This document shows, in pieces, positions 9,291-16,100 of a DNA stretch of 16,100 nucleotides. This stretch comes from Heterostelium multicystogenum (Eukaryota > Evosea > Eumycetozoa > Acytosteliales > Acytosteliaceae). Under the pieces are notes generated by a model, which saw only the letters and a program-made list of their open reading frames with translations, had not been told where the DNA came from and ran no database searches. Where the stretch lies: contig RCNN01000411.1 in NCBI GenBank assembly GCA_003667245.1, positions 1 to 16,100 on the forward strand, written 5' to 3'. Made by a program: the position numbers and the translations under genes. The number at the start of each line of letters is the position of its first letter. Position 1 is the first letter of the stretch.

Positions 9291-9971
9291 TTATTGTTGG
9301 ACAACATGTGTAACGTAGATGTCAATGTTGGGGTCACATACGATGACACTGAATGAGAGAGTTTGTCCTCTGTCGATAGTTTGTCCTGGAGCGAGCCACA
9401 AGTCATTACCAGCTTGTTGGATGTTGTAAACTGCGTTGTAGTTACGAAGTTGGAGATTGTTAGCACGCAAGTTCAATGAAACAACACGTCCACCATAATT
9501 GTTGTGAATATCAACCTGGACAACATAGTAGTTACGTCCATTCTCGTAGAAAGTGCTGGTAACTTCTTGAGAGAGTGAAACTTGGCAGTCTCCTTGGGCG
9601 AGACATTGTGGTTGTTGGCCATTGTGGTAACAGAATTGTTGGTTACTGCATTGACTTTGACATTGGTATTGTTGTCCTTGGTAAAGACCAGTGTTCATAC
9701 CAGTGTTAATACCATTGTTACCCCATTGTTGTCCTTGGTTGTAGTATGGATTGTACTGTCCTTGGTATTGTCCTTGATACTGTCCTTGGTATTGTCCTTG
9801 ATTTTGTTGATCAATGATTCTTTGTTGGTCAATGGCTCTTTGTTGGTCAATGGCTCTCTGTTGGTCAATGACTCTTTGTTGTTGGTTGGCAAGATCCTGG
9901 ACGACTGGCTCACTGGCAAAAGCACAGGAGACAAGCAGGCAGGTGGCTAAGATGGCAAAAGTTAATTTCAT
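9291..9971 (-). CDS. Secreted Gln-rich protein with C-terminal CBM49-like domain
   Basis: 226 residues, single exon, probably a cellulose-binding extracellular matrix protein of the stalk or spore coat. Residues 1-19 (MKLTFAILATCLLVSCAFA) are a classic signal peptide with likely cleavage before Ser20. Residues about 32-56 are four copies of a six-residue unit like IDQQRA; about 57-72 are four QGQY units, then a Gln/Asn/Gly/Tyr-rich stretch to about 103. A Cys cluster follows (C104, C108, C114, C123). From C129 to the end is a beta-rich module (CQVSLSQEV..., YVVQVDIHNNYGGRVVSLNL, LAPGQTIDRGQTLSFSVIVCDPN) resembling the CBM49-type cellulose-binding domain known in dictyostelid matrix and spore-coat proteins. 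Codons favour C-ending forms, hinting at high expression. The exact physiological partner is inferred from the family. Confidence 0.85.
   Translation of the reverse strand: MKLTFAILATCLLVSCAFASEPVVQDLANQQQRVIDQQRAIDQQRAIDQQRIIDQQNQGQYQGQYQGQYQGQYNPYYNQGQQWGNNGINTGMNTGLYQGQQYQCQSQCSNQQFCYHNGQQPQCLAQGDCQVSLSQEVTSTFYENGRNYYVVQVDIHNNYGGRVVSLNLRANNLQLRNYNAVYNIQQAGNDLWLAPGQTIDRGQTLSFSVIVCDPNIDIYVTHVVQQ
9803..9877. repeat. In-gene repeat encoding IDQQRA units
   Basis: Four near-identical 18-bp units, seen on the plus strand as variants of tctttgttggtcaatgg, encode IDQQR(A/I/V) in the secreted protein. Near-identity at the DNA level suggests recent slippage or unequal exchange, so copy number is likely to vary between strains. 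A second set of 12-bp units (ccttggtattgt type, about 9750-9800) encodes QGQY. Confidence 0.75.
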
Positions 9972-10954
9972 TGTTAAATTCTTTTCTAATTGCTACTATT
10001 AACTTATTGGAAACAAGTTATTGAGTTGATGGAGTAAATGACAATGAAAGCTTCATTTAAATATCCTTTGACTCGCAATGAGAAGTCGGAAATTCAAAAT
10101 AGTATGTAGTTGGCAATCGACCTACTCTTACTATCCAACTGGACTAGATCATTGATGAGTCATATTAACAGGAATATTATATAAAACATAGAATATACTT
10201 AAGTATATCTACATTTCGATAGATGTCATCATTTCTAATTTTAGTATGATGACAATATATTTCAAATCCATAGCAAAATAGGTAAATCATATAATTTCCA
10301 TACATTTAGATTTACACTAGCTTTATCTATCTATCTATTTATTTTATAGTTGACTAATAACTATTCCAAAGGTTGAGGTTGTCTATTAATAAACAATGAT
10401 TACTTTTGTTTATTTACACCAAAATAAAAGATATATCTTTATAATAAATCCATTCGATTAATAATAATAATAACTAAAGTGTGTGATGATGATAACTTTA
10501 TTAAGATAATAAAAATTTAGAATACTTAATATTATATGTATAAAATCGTATAGATATATCTATATATAATTATTACTATGCAATGTCAATACATTTATTA
10601 TCAGATATTTTTAACACACTCCCTCCGACATCTAAAACAAACAGTATTACATTTCACTTTGTGGGTGACAATGGAAAACTAAAACAAAGTTTAATTTGGA
10701 CTTATTCTTCCATTTCTTAAGACATGTAGAAGTATTTGAATTGAAATCATGATCCAAATTATTATTTAACAAAGAGGACTAAGTATTTAAAATCATTATA
10801 AAGAATTCCACAGTATTAAAATTAATGACTTGATTTGACCAAATCCATGGATAAAGATAATCAGTAAGAATATAAAAACTAGATATAACTATCCAACCTA
10901 TCAAATAACAATAAAAGTATTATCTGTGAAGATGAGATGTAAACACCCAATTAC
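9972..10954. other. Long AT-rich intergenic stretch
   Basis: Upstream of the secreted-protein gene. I see no coding-like frame, tRNA or repeat array. It holds a TATC/TATT run at about 10324-10345, a 14-bp palindrome ATAGATATATCTAT at 10550-10563, and long A/T tracts. Its near part should contain the promoter and upstream regulatory sites of the gene at 9291-9971. Confidence 0.5.
10054..10066 (-). promoter_or_regulatory. TATA-like element upstream of the secreted-protein gene
   Basis: On the minus strand GGATATTTAAATG lies 83-95 bp upstream of the ATG at 9971. It is followed by moderately mixed sequence and then an A-rich leader, an arrangement common in dictyostelid promoters. In such AT-rich DNA the element is only suggestive. 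Confidence 0.35.
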
Positions 10955-11188
10955 TTAGTTTATTTGTGTACAAAAATTAATAATCATTATTAAAATATTT
11001 AGTATTAAGTATGGCCAGGATTGATTCCGACCTAGTAGGAGCTCCTTCTCTCTCGTGCCAGTATCTATATATTGTGCTAAGCACCAATCATTGGGATTTA
11101 TGAAAACTCCATCACCCAGTTGAACTACTTTTCATTTAAAAACTTTATAATTATCAAAAGCTTCTCCTTCTTTAAATTTAGGAAGGTC
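10955..11188 (-). pseudogene. Protein-like remnant with weak BAH-domain resemblance
   Basis: Two adjacent open stretches in one frame, parted only by a TGA at 11132-11134. The first (11135-11188) reads DLPKFKEGEAFDNYKVFK. The second (10955-11131) is 58 codons starting KVVQLGDGVFINPNDWC and continuing LAQYIDTGTREKELLLGRN. The pattern of a Y/F-K segment followed by LGD-x-VFI-x-P and then a short Ala-Gln-Tyr-Ile strand resembles the start of BAH domains of chromatin proteins, but the match is by eye and weak. There is no start codon or clear splice frame, so this is at best an exon pair or a decayed gene piece, possibly part of the larger minus-strand remnant upstream. Confidence 0.35.
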
Positions 11189-11570
11189 CTAGATATTTAT
11201 TGTCTTTGTTACTTTTTACCCAATTACTTAACAAAGTAAAACCATTAAACATTCACCGATTTTATCTCCACCTATACTTTAAGTGATTAAAGATATTGAA
11301 TGATGCCAATGATTAATGATTCTGGAATGACTCATGGTGATGCTCAGCGGATATTTTCTAAAGATTGATGTATCAAAGTAAAAGAATACACACTGATTAT
11401 CTTTAATTTCAAGATTATAATAAATATCGTTAAGCTTTTTAAGATAAAAGGCTAGGAAAGGAATGAATTATTAATATTGAGATTAGGCTGGGTGGGTTGG
11501 AGTTGAAAACCGCAAACAGGATCTTTTCCAACACTTTGGATTAGGGTTAGGAAGATGTTAAATGGTAAAA

Positions 11571-11740
11571 TTATAATTTAGATTTAATATTTGACCAGTC
11601 ATCTCTCTTATCATACACCAGCATTGGTGAAGGTTGAAGCAGGTGGCTGGTCTGTGTGGGTCTATAAAAATGGATCGAATTGAATAGGTTTACAAAAGGT
11701 AGATTGAGCACGTGGTGAAACTCTATCCGCTGATTAAACC
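11571..11740 (-). pseudogene. Exon-like open segment, unknown family
   Basis: After a TTTCAG acceptor-like site at 11741-11746 comes a frame with no stop for 56 codons: FNQRIEFHHVLNLPFVNLFN, then SIHFYRPTQTSHLLQPSPML, then VYDKRDDWSNIKSKL and a stop. Composition and length are unusual for this AT-rich background. I do not recognise the family. It lies on the same strand as the kinase-like remnant upstream and may be one of its later exons. Confidence 0.35.
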
Positions 11741-11812
11741 CTGAAATATCTTCTAGATATTTTAGAAATTAGAAATTAATAAAAAAAAAAACTAAAACTT
11801 TAAAATGTTTTA

Positions 11813-11884
11813 TTAGATTTTATATTCATCAAGATTATTGTAAATAGATCTAATTGGGTGGAGTCTTTCAATTGAATGGTGAAT
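11813..11884 (-). pseudogene. Short exon-like segment, unknown family
   Basis: After an ATTTTAG acceptor-like site near 11887, 23 open codons read IHHSIERLHPIRSIYNNL, then DEYKI and a stop. It is protein-like but short. It sits between the kinase-like remnant and the next exon-like segment on the same strand. The function is unknown. Confidence 0.3.
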
Positions 11885-11939
11885 CTCTAAAATTTTAATT
11901 TATTTTATTTAAATTTAAAATTATTGAGTTATTGTGCAG

Positions 11940-12650
11940 ATTGATGGTCATATGATGATGGCGGAAAGTTGACTTTTCTCAAGATGAAGAGGTGTACAAA
12001 CTCCTAAAAGCAGGAGCTACTGGCTGGTCTAGGTCGTTTTATCTACTTTTGTTCAAAACTGACTCCCCAGTGTGATGATAGCGGTGGGAGTTTGACACCC
12101 GAGTTAAAAAAGAATTCATATCAATTTGGTATTACCGATAATCTGTGCAAAGATTAATTACACATTGTAGTTGCTGTAGCAAATTAACCTTCTGAATGAC
12201 CCCTTTGACATGTAAGTACACTACATTATCAGCGATATTTTCGCCAATGTTTAAGCAGTACGAGAGTAAAATATGTACAAAAAGTAGGATTAATTTTTAG
12301 TCCATAATCACAACAGTTTGATGAGGGCTCTGGGGCAGTAAAAATCGGTCAAAAGATGGTCAAGGAAGTTTCACACATTCACCAATTCCCTTGCAAGCTT
12401 GGAAAAAACTAAAGTATCCTAAAATATCCTTGTGCAAAATGATTTTTCGACTGGGTGGAAAATTTCAATACCAGCATACAACATGGAGACCGAAACTGCA
12501 AACACCTCTGCTTTAGTGTTTAGAAACTCTGTGTCACCAAATCAATCGTTAGATGACAGTGAAAAGCTTTTTGAGCCAGGCTAAACAAAAAAATTCAAAT
12601 AATTTGACAATTCATGAATCTAGATCTTTCGTGGCGTTTGCAACAGCCTC
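11940..12650 (-). pseudogene. Protein-kinase-like remnant with degenerate catalytic loop
   Basis: Several open pieces on the minus strand, in kinase order. At 12549-12650 is HTEAVANATKDLDS, a TGA, then IVKLFEFFCLAWLKKLF, like helix C followed by strand beta-4. At 12419-12538 is GDTEFLNTKAEVFAVSVSML and YAGIEIFHPVEKSF. At 12132-12287 are 51 open codons with LNIGENIADNVVYLHVKGV followed by IQKVN. The YLH-x-KGVI pattern is the classic lead-in to the HRD catalytic loop, but His is Gln and Arg-Asp is Lys-Val here, so catalysis would be lost. Downstream in the same frame, through stops, come NSHRYHHTGESVLN and DQPVAPAFRSLYTSSS. Frame changes and stops separate the pieces, so I read it as a pseudogene. 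Kinase assignment is by eye. Confidence 0.45.
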
Positions 12651-12996
12651 AGTATGAGGACATGGAACCAAAAATCGATTCAACAGGATTTGACCAAATT
12701 TATAAAAAAAATTACAAAACTGAAGGTTGCCAACTGGGTCACTCCGTAATGATTTGGACCAGATTTTTTTTTTTGTCAAAATTAAGGTGTCAAGCGCCCA
12801 GTATCTCATCCGAAAAAATGAAAAAACAAAAAATCGTGTTCTGTTGTTGTTTTTTTTGCCAACTGATTCATCAACAAAGATGCTTTTTGATGATGGATTT
12901 TTTCAAGGTTCTATTTTCTAAAAAAGATGAACCCACACATACTTTTAGGTCATCTCTACACAATAAAAATCATGATGCTATTGTTGGTTCCTGATT

Positions 12997-13228
12997 TCAT
13001 TGGAGATGATTCTGGGGAATTTGATGGGTGGGTGTGGTGTCGTAAGATGGTTGTGAAAATAGAGTTGTTTTATTCAGCTCTGTGGTGTTTTTACTCTTAA
13101 ATTTCTGTTGTCGCTCACCAGCAGGATTGGAAGGAGGTGTTGTAGGCTGTTGTTCGGTGATCCAAAGTTGCTAGGAATTTTCGTAATCATCCAAACAAAA
13201 ACCTTTTGCTTACTCTCGTGTTGGGCAT
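12997..13228 (-). CDS. Possible 5' end of a decayed low-complexity gene
   Basis: A candidate start at 13228 gives MPNTR, then a GTAAGC donor at 13213 and a CCTAG acceptor at 13171. Exon 2 (12997-13170) continues in phase with QLWITEQQPTTPPSNPAGER, then QQKFKSKNTTELNKTTLFSQ and further Pro/Thr/Ser/Gln-rich residues to a TGA, 62 residues in all. A neighbouring frame near the end reads HPSNSPESSPMKSGTNNS, so a frameshift may hide a longer protein that leads into the kinase-like remnant. The intron would be only 43 bp. This could be a small gene, the N-terminus of the kinase-like pseudogene, or chance. Confidence 0.35.
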
Positions 13229-13299
13229 TCCTGTTTGTTGCCAGTTTAAACAAATTTTTTAATTTTCCTGATTTAATTTCGATTTTTATTTAGAAAATT

Positions 13300-14428
13300 T
13301 TATTTAATTTTTTTTTTTGGCATTTATTTTTGGTGTTTGCTTTTTGCTGGCACAACCCAACCCCATCAAGCCAACTCTTTCAAAAAACATCTATCTCCAT
13401 CTACAATCAATTTAAATCCTAAAAACTCAACACACAAAATAATAAGACGACTCCATCCCTACAATCATCATCTTAATTTTTTCTAGTGTCATCTAAGTAA
13501 AGCAACAACACAGCAATCACACATCAATACATATTGTTTTTTCTTTTTTCTTCTTTACAATAAAAAATATCTCAATCAATCAACAACACCAATATAATAA
13601 TTAATAACCAAACCAAGCCACGTCCTAATTTTATTTAGTATAAAGCAAATCAATCCATCTTAATTTTTTTTTTTTACAATAAGATTTATTTTTTTATTTA
13701 TTATTAAGTAATAATAATTAATGCGCATATTATAACAATAATAATAGTAAACAAATAATAATAATAATCAATCAAATCAATCAATCAAATCAAATTTAAA
13801 TTTAATATATCTAATTACATTTTTTTTTTAAACAATATTAATCAACTTATCTTGGCGCCACCTACATAAATTTAGTAGTACTTCATTCATTCATTCTTTC
13901 ATTATAAACATCAATTCTTAGGTCACTTTCTTATCTAGCAACGAGCCCCTTACAAGCTTTGATTATTAGATAATAAGTGCCTAATTTTTCCCAAATCGAT
14001 TACTACGACCCATCATCTTAAACAAAATCCTTTTTTCCTATTTTATTTTAAACGTTTTTTCCCTTTATATTCGCGAGGCATTCCATTTTTCCAATCTCTT
14101 ATATACATATATCAATCACTCATTTGTTTTTTTTTCTACAATCAATCGTTGTATATAAAATTTCCAATTGTAAATTTCAAGCCTTTGGAAATCCGATTCA
14201 TTCAATTTTATATCTAATTTTTCCCTATATATTCAAATCATATAATACAACTTTGTTTCACTCCTATCTAGTTTTTCCTTATATTTTTAATCATACATAT
14301 ATATTATATCGTTTTTTTTTCCATATATCATCCAATCAATCAGTTAATCAATCAACGTTTTTTTCCTTCGCGCAAAACTTTAATCAAATCGAAATATTTT
14401 TTTCCCTGCTCTTTCCATTTAATTAAAC
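13300..14428. promoter_or_regulatory. Long AT-rich 5' flank and leader of the gene at 14429
   Basis: No coding-like frame. The plus strand is rich in C/A/T words such as CAATCAATCAA (about 13760-13790), AATAATAAT runs (about 13735-13770) and T-tracts of 8-11 bases, a texture typical of dictyostelid promoters and 5' leaders. The ATG at 14429 is preceded by ttaattaaac. Exact start sites cannot be read from sequence. Confidence 0.45.
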
Positions 14429-15952
14429 ATGTCAAATTCAATAATATCCCAATGCAAGCTATGGTTTCTGCCTGCCACCATGTTCATCGCTACAGACCTC
14501 CACCCGTTTACAATAAAGATAAACGCTCCAATAGAAGAAGAGTTTCCTTGTGGTTTCCATCATAAGAGACATCAAGCCTGTCCAGAGAACTGCGAAGGTC
14601 GTGTGTCACTCACCCACCCGAACCACATGCTCCATTCCCAAGACAAATTTCACTGTTGGTTGCTCAGAGTGCAAAGCTTATTTCCAAATAAAGTGTACTT
14701 GATTAACAATCAACAAGCACCACAACCACAGACCGTCCAACAACCATCATTCGCTTTTACTACTCCCAAAACACTCAACAACCACAAATCCAGCAACAAC
14801 AAAAAACTCTGCAATTGCAAAGAACATGAGGCAACATGAAAGAAGCGTATCGTCATGTTGGAAACCAAGCCAATGTCAATTTGGAGCAACATCTTTCGAG
14901 AGTCTCACCAATCTCATCGTCGCCAGCCAACTCTCGTCCATGTCCCCAGTCAGCAGCGGCTCTGAGGTCCCAACTTTCAAGAGCGCAGCAACATGACCAA
15001 AATCAATCTTTTGAACCCCTCCAAGTTGGACCACCAAGACTTGATCGTCAACGGAAGCGCTCCAATCAAGCGCAATCACCAGCCTCACCACAGAGCTCTT
15101 GTTCTCTGATGATAGTGCCACAGCCACCAATTGCTGCCTTTGTCCCAAAGCCCCATCACAGTCGCCAACCATCACCCCACGTCCAATCTCCTTGATGCAG
15201 CCATCCAATGCCGCCGTTGCTGGTTCAACCGGATCCGCTGTCAGCCAACCATCGACCCTCGTCGGACTCGTCACTCTTGATGGTCCTCGAACAAGAGGGC
15301 CCAAAAAGAGTTGTACGTCCAAAAGGAGCAAGAGTTATACGGTAAACTCAAGTCTCAAAAAAGGAGGAGATCGACCGTCTTCGAACGTCAACAACAATTG
15401 ATCGACTACCAAAAGATCCAACAACAACACGAAGTCAAGCGTCTCAAGAGAAAGCACGAAGAGCTCGAGTCCCTTCGCCTCAAGCTTGACCAAAATGGAA
15501 AAGGATCTCCGTACCAAAGAAGAGTCAATGACCAGACGTCTTGAATCACTTTCTCCATCCAATGTATTCTCACAACAAAACAGGCAACAATAACAACAGC
15601 AATCAATTGCCAAAACCCCACATCAACACCAACCTTTTTAAACAAGCAGCCAGTGCTGATTTCGATTTTTCATCCTCACCCACCAACACCATTCAACAAA
15701 CACCAATCAAGCTTTCACCACTTCTTTTGTCTTCAATTTTGATAGATCTTCCCCAATTGTTCCAGATACCAACAAGAGTGTTCCCAATGGTATGTTTCTT
15801 AATATTTTCAAATTCAAATTCCAAAAATTCCAGTTTTCCACTAACATTTTCTTCTTTTCTTTTCTTTTCTTTTTTTTCCTCCAGTCTTTCATGCATTTGT
15901 TGAATACCTCTCAGAGCATTTGAAGAATATATCTTTTTATTCTTCATTTTAA
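14429..15952 (+). CDS. Frame-broken gene: Cys-containing, Pro/Gln/Ser-rich coiled-coil protein
   Basis: Family not recognised; composition suggests a nuclear regulator. It reads as one protein only by changing frame many times. Open pieces in order: 14431-14562 (ACHHVHRYRPPPVYNKDKRS), 14547-14699 (KVVCHSPTRTTC, GCSECKAYFQIKC: Cys pairs that could bind zinc), 14707-14826 (QNTQQPQIQQQQKTLQ), 14811-14993 (CQFGATSFESLTNLIVASQL), 14993-15106 (KINLLNPSKLDHQDLIVNGS, APIKR), about 15108-15300 with one TGA (PHHSRQPSPHVQ, PLLVQPDPLSANHRPSSDSS), 15311-15500 (KEQELYGKLKSQKRRR and a basic coiled coil, ERQQQLIDYQKIQQQHEVKR), 15490-15593 (KMEKDLRTKEESMTRRLESL), 15595-15700 (LPKPHINTNLFKQAASADFD), and a last frame to 15789 (FNFDRSSPIVPDTNKSVPN). 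After an intron it ends FHAFVEYLSEHLKNISFYSS. Either a young pseudogene or error-rich sequence. The ATG at 14429 is likely but needs a frame change within about 10 bases. Confidence 0.5.
15790..15884 (+). other. Intron near the 3' end of the gene at 14429
   Basis: 95-bp intron with a GTATGT donor, a long CT/T-rich tract and a CCTCCAG acceptor. The phase-1 junction joins ...NKSVPN to VFHAFVEYLSEHLK and a stop at 15950. The long pyrimidine tract and matching reading frame make this the firmest part of that gene model. Confidence 0.7.
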
Positions 15953-16100
15953 TAGCAACATATATATATATTATTTTATAAAAGATTCAAATTATCTTTT
16001 TTTTTTTTCTTTTAATTAATTTAACTAAATCGGAAATGGATGGAAAATGCACCGCCAACCAAAAATAGTTGGAAATAATTAGTAATAATAAAATCCATTA
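15953..16100 (+). other. 3' flank of the gene at 14429
   Basis: A TA repeat (15959-15970), a T-run (about 15998-16008) and an AATAAA hexamer at 16087-16092 that could serve as the polyadenylation signal. No further gene is visible before the window ends. Confidence 0.4.

Noticed and set aside
9582..9950. Plus-strand ORF over the secreted-protein gene (Leu/Val/Ser repeats)
   Set aside because: Antisense shadow of the repeat region of a well-supported gene with a signal peptide.
11010..11060. tRNA B-box-like GGATTGATTCC
   Set aside because: Two mismatches to the consensus and no cloverleaf or A-box at proper spacing.
11013..11102. Plus-strand reading MARIDSDLVGAPSLSCQ...
   Set aside because: Only about 30 codons; the minus strand has a longer open frame over the same bases with more consistent composition.
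11532..11553. Telomere-like TTAGGGTTAGG
   Set aside because: Only two units, internal, with no array; most likely chance.
12300..12420. Plus-strand open piece FDEGSGAVKIGQKMVKEV...
   Set aside because: It looks protein-like, but the minus strand there gives SKLARELVNV and FLDHLLTDFYC in line with its neighbours, and I cannot decide from sequence alone. Not listed as a gene.
12419..12538. KAEVFAVSVSMLYAG read as kinase subdomain IX (DVFALG type)
   Set aside because: It lies 5' of the YLH-KGVI catalytic-loop piece on the same strand, the wrong order for subdomain IX; more likely the beta-5 region or an unrelated stretch.
12614..12994. Plus-strand 126-codon ORF (MNLDLSWRLQQPQYEDM...)
   Set aside because: Composition becomes implausible after about 50 residues (poly-Phe and Cys runs from T-tracts), and the opposite strand carries better kinase-like coding signal.
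14124..14426. Plus-strand 100-codon ORF rich in Phe, Ile and Tyr
   Set aside because: Translation of T-rich leader DNA; no protein-like features.
1..16100. CRISPR array, bacterial operon or mobile element
   Set aside because: No regularly spaced repeats, no transposase, reverse transcriptase or terminal inverted repeats seen; introns and codon style are eukaryotic.

Overview
The window looks like nuclear DNA of a social amoeba (Dictyostelia). Intergenic DNA is very AT-rich with long A/T tracts. Introns are short with GTATGT/GTAAAC/GTAATG donors. The genes include a B-box family, a long ankyrin-type protein and a small secreted Gln-rich protein ending in a cellulose-binding-type domain, all dictyostelid in flavour. 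I cannot fix the species.

Layout. (1) Bases 30-6516, minus strand: three head-to-tail copies (A, B, C) of one gene encoding a B-box zinc finger, a coiled coil, a DUSP domain and a ubiquitin-like segment like that of USP4/11/15. No protease domain is visible. The copies share the same exon pattern and decay by position: A is badly broken, B has about four frameshifts, C has one. An extra tandem copy of the 3' end lies between A and B. (2) Bases 6517-6752: a short divergent promoter region with an 18-bp perfect palindrome. (3) Bases 6753-9131, plus strand: an intact 792-residue ankyrin-repeat-type protein, much GC-richer than its flanks. (4) Bases 9291-9971, minus strand: an intact 226-residue secreted protein with Gln-rich repeats and a C-terminal CBM49-like domain. 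(5) Bases about 9972-13300: no long ORF, but on the minus strand from about 13.2 to 10.95 kb there is a chain of short, protein-like open segments. They include a protein-kinase-like remnant with a degenerate catalytic loop, and they look like one or more decayed genes. (6) Bases 13300-14428: AT-rich leader or promoter. (7) Bases 14429-15952, plus strand: a Pro/Gln/Ser-rich, Cys-containing, coiled-coil protein readable only through many frame changes, with one clear intron near its 3' end.

How the parts relate: the tandem array is a birth-and-death gene family whose product would couple a TRIM-like B-box/coiled coil to a USP-type DUSP-UBL module, so a ubiquitin-pathway adaptor is the natural guess. 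The ankyrin gene is divergent from copy C and convergent with the secreted-protein gene. I see no shared pathway among them. The uneven distribution of frameshifts (none in the ankyrin and secreted-protein genes, many elsewhere) is the main puzzle: real decay or local sequence error.
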